The notes beneath the pieces were generated by a model, which made no database searches, was not told where the DNA came from, and saw only the letters and a program-made list of their open reading frames with translations. Shown piece by piece: positions 1 through 5,502 of a DNA stretch of 7,269 nucleotides. Source of the DNA: Clostridiales bacterium UBA4706 (GTDB lineage: Bacteria; Bacillota; Clostridia; Oscillospirales; Oscillospiraceae). The translations under genes and the position numbers were made by a program. The stretch covers positions 19,619 through 26,887 of the forward strand of contig DHKA01000104.1 of NCBI GenBank assembly GCA_002404605.1. Reading direction: 5' to 3'. The stretch's first letter is position 1. Every line of letters starts with the position of its first letter.

Positions 1-14
1 GCGAGCCGCAGCCT

Positions 15-53
15 TTTCAAACGAGAGCCCAGCGAAGCGGGTCTCGTTTGAGG
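15..53. repeat. Strong hairpin without T-tract, downstream of the acetyltransferase gene
   Basis: Positions 17-26 pair perfectly with 42-51 (10 bp). After a bulged G27, CCC 28-30 pairs with GGG 39-41. The apex (32-38) is GCGAAGC, which can itself fold as a two-base-pair mini-hairpin. Two G-T wobbles (15-53 and 16-52) could extend the base. The structure lies 10-25 bases beyond the stop codon of the leftward acetyltransferase, where a terminator is expected. However, the leftward transcript continues with AAAAGG rather than a U-run, and the rightward strand also lacks a T-run. It may be a 3'-end stabilising hairpin, an atypical terminator, or one copy of a dispersed palindromic repeat. The window alone cannot decide. 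Confidence 0.55.
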
Positions 54-60
54 ACGCAAG

Positions 61-933
61 TCAGATGATCTTCGTTCCGCGCTCTTCCGCGGCGAGAACG
101 GTCCGCCCGGCTTCGATGGAGTGCGTGAGCCATACGTTGCCGCCGATGACGCAGTTGTCGCCGATGTGCGTCATGCCGCCGAGGATCGTCGCCCCGGCAT
201 AGACGACGACGTGGTTGCCGATGTCCGGATGGCGCTTGATGCCCTTGACGGGGTTGCCGTGTTCGTCCAGCTCAAAGCTCTTTGCGCCGAGCGTGACGCC
301 CTGATAGAGCTTCACATGCTCGCCGATGGTCGTCGTCTCGCCGATAACGACGCCTGTGCCGTGGTCGATGAAGAAGTAGTTGCCGATCGTAGCGCCCGGA
401 TGGATATCGATGCCGGTGAGCTGATGGGCGTATTCGGTCATCATGCGCGGCAGCATGGGGATGCCCATTTTGTACAGCCGGTGTGCCATGCGGTAAATGC
501 TGATGGCCTCAAACGCGGGGTAGGCGAGCATGATCTCGTCGCAGCTCATCGCGGCGGGGTCGCCGTCATAAGCGGCCTGAATGTCGGTCTCGAGGCACGC
601 CTTGATCTCCGGGATCTGCTCAAGAAAGCGGAGAATGGCCGCGTCGGTCTCGTCCTCGGTCCGCTCCGGCTGGAGCGTTGTGAGGATCTGTTCGAGAAGC
701 TCCGCGGCGCTCTGGAGATTGTAGCTCACCGCGATCGCGGAGGCGGCGCTGCCCCGCCGGGAGGACGTGCCGAAAATATGCGGATACATGGCGCTGCGCA
801 GCAGAGCGATGAGACGCGTGACGCGCTCCTTCATGCCGGGGCAGTTCTCCAGCGTGCCGTCCATGTTTCCGGTCGAAATAAGGCGCTCCGTGATCTCCCG
901 GATCGCCTGCTGATGCAGTGAATCGTGCTTCAA
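61..933 (-). CDS. epsC: Serine O-acetyltransferase (EpsC/CysE type)
   Basis: This cytoplasmic enzyme transfers acetyl from acetyl-CoA to L-serine, giving O-acetylserine, the precursor for cysteine synthase. The 290-residue product has an N-terminal helical region (about 1-170) followed by a left-handed beta-helix of hexapeptide repeats (about 175-275). Seen in it are DIHPGATIG (176-184), the catalytic-type Asp-His pair in IDHGTG (190-191), GET (198-200), and a short insertion ending in RHPDIG (about 234-239). That insertion before RHP is typical of EpsC-type rather than enterobacterial CysE enzymes. I chose the TTG at 933-931 as the start because GAAGGG lies upstream (951-946, 12-base gap) and the conserved helical region begins just after it. 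The open frame runs on to 1053, but that part overlaps the MFS gene. The gene lies 19 bases after the MFS stop, so it is probably co-transcribed and translationally coupled. The family is secure; the exact start is less so. Confidence 0.93.
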   Translation of the reverse strand: MKHDSLHQQAIREITERLISTGNMDGTLENCPGMKERVTRLIALLRSAMYPHIFGTSSRRGSAASAIAVSYNLQSAAELLEQILTTLQPERTEDETDAAILRFLEQIPEIKACLETDIQAAYDGDPAAMSCDEIMLAYPAFEAISIYRMAHRLYKMGIPMLPRMMTEYAHQLTGIDIHPGATIGNYFFIDHGTGVVIGETTTIGEHVKLYQGVTLGAKSFELDEHGNPVKGIKRHPDIGNHVVVYAGATILGGMTHIGDNCVIGGNVWLTHSIEAGRTVLAAEERGTKII

Positions 934-952
934 AGAATATTCCAGCCCTTCT

Positions 953-2236
953 TTATGGTTTCGATGAGACCCCGGCGCTCTCGCCGGTCTTATATTCTGC
1001 GGCGATCTTTCGGCCGCCGCGGACGGATACGATAAACAGCGCGCCCATGGCAAGAGTCAGCGCAAGGCCGTACCAGAGACTGATGATGTATCCGCGCTGC
1101 CGGCCGAAGCCATCCACCATATAACCTATGATGACGGCGTTGACCGAGGTTCCGAGCGCGGACACCATGGAGCTGTAGGGGAGAAGCTCGCCGTAGTCCC
1201 GGCTGCCGTATATGTCGCGGATGGCAATGGCGATCATAACGGTGCTTGTCGCCATGGAGAAGCCGTAGAGCGTTGCGCCGATGATGCGCACCGTGAGCGA
1301 GTTTACAAGAAGCAGCAGATACCCCGCCGCCGTGACCACCGTACCGGCGGCGAGCGAGGCGCGCAGCCCGAACCGGTCATAGAGATGGCCGAGCAGGAGC
1401 TTTCCTACAACATTCCCTGCCATGGAGCAGGAGATCATCAGCGCGCCGACAACGGAACCGTAGCCAAAGTATATACCGATCGGGCTGAGATGCGCGCAGT
1501 ACGAACACGTAAACGACGCGAGCAGTCCGGCGAGGATCAAAAGCCAGAAAGCGCTCTCCCGCTTGGCGCGGGAAGCCGGAACGCCGTCGAGCGGACAACT
1601 CTCGCCGGTGATCGCTTCGTCATCCTCGGCGCCGTAAGGCCGGCAGCCGACTTCCTCCGGCGAGCACCGCAGCAGAAAGACCGAGACCGGCAGCATCATC
1701 AAAAGAGAAAGAGCGCCGAACGAGAAAAAGCCGACGCGCCAGCCGAAGGCGCGGATGATGGCGTTGCCGAGCGGATTGCCGAGCGCCCCGGCGATCCCAG
1801 AGAACGCCGCCGCGAGACCTACGGCGAGGCCGCGCTTTTTATAAAACCAGTTGCCGAGAATGTACGGCGCGGGATAAAACATGAGAAACGCGCTCGCAAA
1901 GCCCTGCAAGGCCCCGGCAATGTAGAAGGCGGGCAGCGTCTGGAAAAAGCCCATAGCGAACACCGTGCCGGAGAACACGAGCGACGCGCCGCCGAGCAGA
2001 ATGCGCGAATCGATGCGGCGAAAGGACTTTCCGACAAACGGCAGAACAATACACGAACAGACGCCGAAAAATAGGACATAAAAAGTGAAAGCGCCCATCC
2101 CGAAGCCGAGATCTTCGATCACGGGATCATAGAAGATGCCGCGGCAGTTGTGAACAATGCCGAGCGATCCGCCCTGCAGCAGACAACAGCCGATCAGCAT
2201 CCACCAGGCGCGGTGGATATGGCCGGGTTTGCTCAT
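953..2236 (-). CDS. Major facilitator superfamily (MFS) transporter, OFA/monocarboxylate-like
   Basis: A 427-residue inner-membrane secondary transporter with about twelve hydrophobic segments (roughly 10-30, 47-68, 78-97, 103-125, 138-160, 167-189, 228-250, 262-283, 295-312, 317-337, 352-375 and 383-403). A polar central loop (about 191-226) divides the two halves. The loop between helices 8 and 9 carries a clear MFS motif A, GHLYDRFGLR (283-292). The equivalent after helix 2 (GKSFRRIDSR, 69-78) is degenerate. The stretch NWFYKKRGLAVGLAAAFSG (129-147) resembles oxalate/formate antiporter and monocarboxylate-type MFS proteins. The substrate is not identifiable. The ATG at 2236 is preceded by GAGAGG with an 8-base gap. 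The gene is first in an operon with the serine acetyltransferase, which makes a role in cysteine, O-acetylserine or organic-acid traffic possible, but this is inference. Transcription probably starts from the consensus promoter at 2327-2355. Confidence 0.9.
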   Translation of the reverse strand: MSKPGHIHRAWWMLIGCCLLQGGSLGIVHNCRGIFYDPVIEDLGFGMGAFTFYVLFFGVCSCIVLPFVGKSFRRIDSRILLGGASLVFSGTVFAMGFFQTLPAFYIAGALQGFASAFLMFYPAPYILGNWFYKKRGLAVGLAAAFSGIAGALGNPLGNAIIRAFGWRVGFFSFGALSLLMMLPVSVFLLRCSPEEVGCRPYGAEDDEAITGESCPLDGVPASRAKRESAFWLLILAGLLASFTCSYCAHLSPIGIYFGYGSVVGALMISCSMAGNVVGKLLLGHLYDRFGLRASLAAGTVVTAAGYLLLLVNSLTVRIIGATLYGFSMATSTVMIAIAIRDIYGSRDYGELLPYSSMVSALGTSVNAVIIGYMVDGFGRQRGYIISLWYGLALTLAMGALFIVSVRGGRKIAAEYKTGESAGVSSKP

Positions 2237-2280
2237 ATCATTTACCTCTCATGTTTAATGTTTACATTTGCAAAATATAT

Positions 2281-2290
2281 AACCGAATAA
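2281..2290 (+). promoter_or_regulatory. Weak fourth copy of the CATCsAATAA operator-like repeat
   Basis: AACCGAATAA matches the copy at 2403-2412 at 8 of 10 positions and lies 32 bp from the copy at 2313, about three helical turns. It falls in the 5' leader of the MFS transcript, about 30-40 bases after the predicted start. It is the least certain of the four and could be chance similarity in AT-rich DNA. Confidence 0.3.
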
Positions 2291-2312
2291 AAATTCACTC
2301 AACAATTTATAT

Positions 2313-2345
2313 CATCCAATAAAAAAATTATACCATCCAATAAAA
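2313..2345 (+). promoter_or_regulatory. Operator-like pair of exact 12-bp direct repeats, 21 bp apart
   Basis: CATCCAATAAAA occurs at 2313-2324 and again, identically, at 2334-2345. The 21-bp period equals two turns of the helix, so both copies present the same DNA face. The right copy fills the spacer between the -35 and -10 boxes of the leftward MFS promoter. The left copy covers the predicted transcription start, just past the -10 box. Known repressor operators often occupy these two positions. No regulator gene lies in the window, so the bound protein is unknown. Confidence 0.6.
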
Positions 2346-2355
2346 TGGGTGTCAA
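2327..2355 (-). promoter_or_regulatory. Consensus sigma-A promoter for the MFS/acetyltransferase operon
   Basis: Read leftward, TTGACA (2355-2350) is followed by a 17-bp spacer and TATAAT (2332-2327), a perfect match to the housekeeping consensus in both boxes and in spacing. The predicted start is near 2320, giving a leader of about 84 bases before the MFS ATG at 2236. A promoter this strong usually needs a repressor to keep it in check, which fits the direct repeats lying in and beside it. The leader also contains a tandem ATGTTTA repeat (plus-strand 2251-2264), with no recognised riboswitch or T-box. Confidence 0.85.
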
Positions 2356-2402
2356 ATGGTTGTTAATAATATATGGATAATATGACGATTTTTGGTTTTT
2401 GA

Positions 2403-2412
2403 CATCGAATAA
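2403..2412 (+). promoter_or_regulatory. Third copy of the operator-like repeat, upstream of the permease promoter
   Basis: CATCGAATAA differs from the exact pair (CATCCAATAA) by one base and has the same orientation. It sits just upstream of the probable -35 region of the rightward permease promoter (2416-2443). If real, it would let the same regulator act on both divergent transcripts. It is 69 bp from the copy at 2334. Confidence 0.45.
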
Positions 2413-2415
2413 GGG

Positions 2416-2443
2416 TTGTATTTGGCATAGAAAGTGCTATAAT
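2416..2443 (+). promoter_or_regulatory. Extended -10 promoter for the NCS1 permease
   Basis: TGCTATAAT at 2435-2443 is a complete extended -10 element (TGN plus TATAAT). A weak -35 candidate, TTGTAT (2416-2421), lies 16 bp upstream, which suits extended -10 promoters. The predicted start is near 2450, leaving a leader of about 64 bases before the ATG at 2514. A perfect TTGACA at 2399-2404 lies too far upstream (33 bp) to serve this -10 box. Confidence 0.7.
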
Positions 2444-2456
2444 CCGAAAATGTGAA

Positions 2457-2487
2457 CGAAATGTGTCATTCGGAGGCGCGCATTTCG
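2457..2487 (+). promoter_or_regulatory. Leader hairpin in the permease 5' UTR
   Basis: CGAAATG (2457-2463) pairs perfectly with CATTTCG (2481-2487). The stem extends by one G-T wobble and one G-C pair to nine pairs (2457-2465 with 2479-2487), enclosing a 13-base loop. The structure begins a few bases after the predicted start and ends 11 bases before the ribosome binding site (AGAGGAG, 2499-2505). No known riboswitch class was recognised. It may stabilise the 5' end, bind a regulator, or be incidental. Confidence 0.4.
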
Positions 2488-2513
2488 TAAAAAGAATGAG
2501 AGGAGTTTTTTTC

Positions 2514-3824
2514 ATGTCCAAAGAGCCCGAAAAGAAAGCTGCAGAGCAGGGCGGTGCCGAGATCGAATATGCGTTTGGCCGCGTTCCCATGGATAAGCGC
2601 AAGACCCTCAGCACCATTCTGGTCATTCTTGTCGGCTACTGCATTTCTCTTTCCAACTTTGTCACCGGCGCCACGGTCGGCTCGAAAATGAGCTTTAGCG
2701 GCACGGTGTGGTCGATCGTTGTCGGCAACGCGATCCTTGCGTTCGTCGCCGTCATGGTCGGTATCATCGGCGCGAAGAGCGGCAAGACCACGCTGGTCCT
2801 GGCCCGCAACTTCCTTGGCAAGCGCAGCTCGGCTATCATGTCCGTGCTGATCGCCCTGTCCGCCGTTAACTGGATCGCTGTCAATGCGAACACCTTTGCG
2901 GATATGATCCTTACCAACTTCAAGTGGTGGCCGCTGCCCGTGTGGCTGACCGCCATCATCGTTGTTGCCATCTGGGCGCAGTCCGCCATCCGCGGCGTGA
3001 AGGGCCTGGAGATCGTCAGCTGGCTCGGCGCTCCTGCTGCCGTCATCCTGGCCATCGCTTCCTTCATCGCCATTGGCAACAAGACCGGCTTCGGTGCCGT
3101 TGTCAACTACGTCCCCGGTGAGGGCCAGCTGACCTTTGCCGCCGGCTCCACGTCCATCGTCGGCGCGTGGATCTTCGGCTGCATCGTCACGCCGGACGTC
3201 ACCCGCTATGCGAAGAACGGCAAGCATGTTGCTCTCGCCGCGCCCATCGCCGTGTACGTCGGTCTCGCCATGATCGAGCTTGTCGGCGCCATGACCGCGC
3301 AGGCCACCGGCAACGCCAGCTTCGTCGCCGCTACCGCGGCCCTCGGTCTCGGCATTCTGGTGTTCATCTGCGCCGTCTTCTGCGTCTGGACGACGCAGGA
3401 CAACAACATCTACTCCGCGTCCCTCTCTCTGCAGAACATCTTCGTTGACACGAAGCTCGAAGGCAAGGTTAAGCACTCCGTGCTTGCCATCATCGTGGCC
3501 GCCCTCGCCGCCATCTTCGCGGCTGTCGGCGCTGTGAAGTATCTTCTGCCCGTCGTCAAGGCTCTGTCGGTCCTCCTGCCGCCCATCCCGGCTATGATGA
3601 TCGCGGAGCAGTGGTGCGTGAAGAACTCCAAGGAGAACCAGAACATCAACTGGGTCGGCATTCTCTCCTGGATCGTCGCCACCGTCATCGGCCAGATCTG
3701 CGTCAACCACAACTTCCTCATCCCTGCGGTTGTCAGCATGGTCGTCGCCTTCTTCCTGTACTGGGGCCTCAGCAAGGCTTTTGACAAGTCCTGGAACAAG
3801 GAAGCCACCGGCAGAGCCGAATAA
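2514..3824 (+). CDS. NCS1-family (CodB-like) nucleobase permease, substrate uncertain
   Basis: A 436-residue inner-membrane symporter of the nucleobase:cation symporter-1 family, close in length to E. coli CodB (419). About twelve hydrophobic segments span residues 31-420. Family signatures are GAKSGKTTLVLAR (86-98), TPDVTRYAKN (226-235), WTTQDNNIYSASL (292-304) and PPIPAMMIAEQWCV (356-369), followed by NINWVGILSW (377-386). I chose ATG 2514 because AGAGGAG (2499-2505) lies 8 bases upstream and CodB-type proteins start at about this point. The open frame reaches a GTG at 2463, but that precedes the ribosome binding site. The fold is CodB-like, but most residues that hold cytosine in CodB are changed (see findings), so the substrate could be another nucleobase or heterocycle. 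After residue 60 every lysine codon is AAG, a bias suggesting strong expression. The gene appears monocistronic, ending at the terminator at 3870. Confidence 0.92.
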   Translation: MSKEPEKKAAEQGGAEIEYAFGRVPMDKRKTLSTILVILVGYCISLSNFVTGATVGSKMSFSGTVWSIVVGNAILAFVAVMVGIIGAKSGKTTLVLARNFLGKRSSAIMSVLIALSAVNWIAVNANTFADMILTNFKWWPLPVWLTAIIVVAIWAQSAIRGVKGLEIVSWLGAPAAVILAIASFIAIGNKTGFGAVVNYVPGEGQLTFAAGSTSIVGAWIFGCIVTPDVTRYAKNGKHVALAAPIAVYVGLAMIELVGAMTAQATGNASFVAATAALGLGILVFICAVFCVWTTQDNNIYSASLSLQNIFVDTKLEGKVKHSVLAIIVAALAAIFAAVGAVKYLLPVVKALSVLLPPIPAMMIAEQWCVKNSKENQNINWVGILSWIVATVIGQICVNHNFLIPAVVSMVVAFFLYWGLSKAFDKSWNKEATGRAE

Positions 3825-3869
3825 TTTCCTTCATCAGAAAACATAATGTCATCAATAGCCCCCGAAAAG

Positions 3870-3906
3870 CAAGCCCCGTACCGCAAGGTATGGGGTTTGT
3901 CTTTTT
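3870..3906 (+). terminator. Rho-independent terminator after the permease
   Basis: Positions 3870-3882 pair with 3887-3899 over 13 base pairs, including two G-T wobbles, closing a GCAA (GNRA) tetraloop. TCTTTTTC follows on the plus strand. It lies 46 bases past the permease stop. The G-C-rich middle of the stem and the T-run make a strong intrinsic terminator that should insulate the flavoprotein gene from permease transcription. Confidence 0.9.
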
Positions 3907-3925
3907 CTGCGGAATTTAGTATACT
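3897..3925 (+). promoter_or_regulatory. Candidate promoter for the flavoprotein gene, overlapping the terminator
   Basis: TTGTCT (3897-3902), 17 bp and TATACT (3920-3925) form a reasonable sigma-A promoter. The -35 box lies within the distal stem and T-run of the preceding terminator. The -10 box is part of a perfect 10-bp palindrome, TAGTATACTA (3917-3926). The predicted start, near 3932, would give an unusually short leader of about 15 bases beginning almost at the ribosome binding site GAAGGAG (3932-3938). Confidence 0.55.
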
Positions 3926-3946
3926 ACCCCCGAAGGAGTGACACAT

Positions 3947-5431
3947 ATGGAGACAACGTCTTTTACGTATAAAACCGGGCCGTGCAGCGATGTGCTTGTC
4001 ATCGGCGGCGGTCTGGCCGGCATGTATTCCGCGCTCGCCGCCGCGGAGAGCGGCGCTGCGGTGCGCATTCTCTGCAAAAGCAAAACCGGCGGCTCCGGCA
4101 ATTCCGTGGTGGCCATGTCGGTGCACCGCTTCGCGCCGGACGCGCCCGGCCTGCGCGAGAATTACCGCCGCCGCTTCCTTGCCTCCGGTGCGGGACAGCA
4201 GGACGCGGAGATCGCAGCGTTCTTTGTTGATCACGCTGCCGCGGCCATGGAGCGGCTGCGCGGTCTCGGCCTGCCGCTCGAATACCGGACGCTTTCGGAA
4301 AACGGCGGGGAATACCCGTATCTTGCCTGCTGCTCGCCCAAGCAGGGCCGTATTCTCACGAAGGCCGTGCGGGAGAAGCTGAACGAACATCCCAACATCA
4401 CGGTGGAGGACGGCGTGACCGCCTGCGACATTCTTACCGAAAACGGCCGCGCGCAGGGCGTTCTCGCGCTCTGCGGCGGGGAAGTGCGCGTATATCCGGC
4501 CAAAACGGTGATCCTCTGCTGCGGCGGCGCGGGCAATGTGTATGCCGCGACGAGCAACACGCGCGACGTGACCGGCGACGGCTACGCCATGGCCGCGCGC
4601 TGCGGTCTGCCGCTGCGCGGCATGGAATTCGTACAATTTTACCCTTACCGCATCTACTCGCCCAAGCGGGCGGACATTTTCCCGGATCTTTTTGACCACG
4701 GCGCAGTGCTGCGCAACGAGAAGGGCGAGCGGTTCATGGACTGCGATAGGTATCCGATGAAGGAGCTCGAGAACCGCGACGTCGTCGCGCGCGCCGAGTT
4801 CGCCGAAAAGGAAGTGCGGCTCGACCTCTCCGGCTGCGACAAGGCGTATCTCGAGCGCGAGTGCCCCAACATTGCGCGCATGGCGCGCGATAACCCGGAT
4901 AAGCCGCTGCTCATCCGCCCAGTGGCGCATTTCTTTATGGGCGGCGTGCCGCTGCGCACTGACTGCTCCACGGACGTTGCAGGTCTCTATGCCTGCGGCG
5001 AAGTCACCGGCGGGCTGCACGGGGCGAACCGTCTCGCCGGGAGCGCGCTGACGGAAACAGTCGTTTTCGGCGCGATCGCGGGGAAAAACGCCGCGGAATA
5101 TGCCGCAGCGGATACCGCCGCGCCGGAACCCGCTGCGGCGGCCGGGCGCATCCTTTCGGCGTATCCGGAACTCGGCGCAGATTCGCTCCGCGACCTGCGC
5201 GACGATCTCCGTGAGACCATGCAGAAGGACGCCTCCGTCATCCGCACGAAAGAGGGGATGGAGCAGGCTCTTGACGAGATCGGTAAGATCAAGACCGCTC
5301 TGTGCGAGCGCCGCCCGGCATCTCTTGCCGAGTGGAACGAGCTTCGCAATATGCTCCTTACGGCGGAGAGCGTCACGCGTGCAGCGCTGGAACGCAAAGA
5401 AAGCCTCGGCGCGCATTGCCGCGCGGATTAA
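3947..5431 (+). CDS. FAD-dependent fumarate reductase/SdhA-superfamily flavoprotein, atypical substrate site
   Basis: A 494-residue, apparently soluble flavoprotein of the fumarate reductase / succinate dehydrogenase / L-aspartate oxidase superfamily. The Rossmann FAD motif is VIGGGLAG (18-25). The second FAD region is ILCCGGAGNVY (189-199). A cap domain spans about 230-330. RDVVAR (277-282) carries the catalytic-type arginine. HFFMGG (328-333) and HGANRLAGSAL (358-368) complete the active site and FAD site. The C-terminal helical domain (about 400-494) matches SdhA, including ELRNMLLTAE and ERKESLGAH. SGNS (50-53) replaces the SHT of covalently flavinylated members, so FAD is probably non-covalent. 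The QxHPT histidine and TEG loop are missing. No signal peptide, iron-sulfur subunit or membrane anchor gene is present nearby. The ATG at 3947 has GGAG eight bases upstream; the GTG at 3938 overlaps that site. It probably reduces or oxidises a small unsaturated substrate that cannot be named. Confidence 0.85.
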   Translation: METTSFTYKTGPCSDVLVIGGGLAGMYSALAAAESGAAVRILCKSKTGGSGNSVVAMSVHRFAPDAPGLRENYRRRFLASGAGQQDAEIAAFFVDHAAAAMERLRGLGLPLEYRTLSENGGEYPYLACCSPKQGRILTKAVREKLNEHPNITVEDGVTACDILTENGRAQGVLALCGGEVRVYPAKTVILCCGGAGNVYAATSNTRDVTGDGYAMAARCGLPLRGMEFVQFYPYRIYSPKRADIFPDLFDHGAVLRNEKGERFMDCDRYPMKELENRDVVARAEFAEKEVRLDLSGCDKAYLERECPNIARMARDNPDKPLLIRPVAHFFMGGVPLRTDCSTDVAGLYACGEVTGGLHGANRLAGSALTETVVFGAIAGKNAAEYAAADTAAPEPAAAAGRILSAYPELGADSLRDLRDDLRETMQKDASVIRTKEGMEQALDEIGKIKTALCERRPASLAEWNELRNMLLTAESVTRAALERKESLGAHCRAD

Positions 5432-5448
5432 CCTCCGTTCAAAAGAAG

Positions 5449-5488
5449 AAAATGCCTCGCGCGGGAAATTCCCCGCGCGAGGCATTTT
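5449..5488. terminator. Bidirectional intrinsic terminator between convergent genes
   Basis: Positions 5449-5465 pair perfectly with 5472-5488: 17 base pairs around a 6-base loop, with a GC-rich core flanked by an A-run and a T-run. Rightward transcripts from the flavoprotein gene (stop at 5431) end in TTTTT at 5485-5489. Leftward transcripts from the Clp gene (stop at 5503) end in TTTTCTTCTTTT. One hairpin therefore serves both genes. Confidence 0.95.
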
Positions 5489-5502
5489 TGCATAGTATGG
5501 TT

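Noticed and set aside
934..1053. Upstream extension of the serine acetyltransferase to an ATG at 1053
   Set aside because: It would overlap the end of the MFS gene by about 100 bases. The extra residues are Pro/Arg-rich and unlike the family, and the ribosome binding site lies downstream of it.
2237..2320. T-box, SAM or other cysteine-related riboswitch in the MFS/acetyltransferase leader
   Set aside because: The leader of about 84 bases is AT-rich and too short. It shows no T-box sequence, no terminator/antiterminator pair and no conserved riboswitch core.
2399..2404. Perfect TTGACA on the plus strand as the permease -35 box
   Set aside because: It is 33 bp from the TATAAT at 2438, and no acceptable -10 box lies 16-18 bp downstream. 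The extended -10 element explains the promoter better.
2463..2513. GTG at 2463 as the permease start
   Set aside because: It lies inside the leader hairpin and upstream of the clear ribosome binding site that serves the ATG at 2514.
2363..2626. Leftward 87-codon open frame across the divergent region
   Set aside because: More than half lies antisense to the permease leader and start, there is no convincing ribosome binding site, and the product resembles nothing I know.
2466..3710. Leftward open frame of 414 codons opposite the permease
   Set aside because: The translation is dominated by Asp, Gly, Arg and Ala repeats, the mirror image of Val/Ala/Ile codons in membrane helices. There is no ribosome binding site or family resemblance.
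3938..3946. GTG at 3938 as the flavoprotein start
   Set aside because: The codon overlaps the ribosome binding site GAAGGAG, which is correctly spaced only for the ATG at 3947.
3410..5485. Very long leftward open frame (691 codons) opposite the flavoprotein gene
   Set aside because: Its product is low-complexity, rich in Arg and Ala, with no domain. It is antisense to a clearly conserved flavoprotein and runs through two terminators, as expected from GC-rich codon bias.
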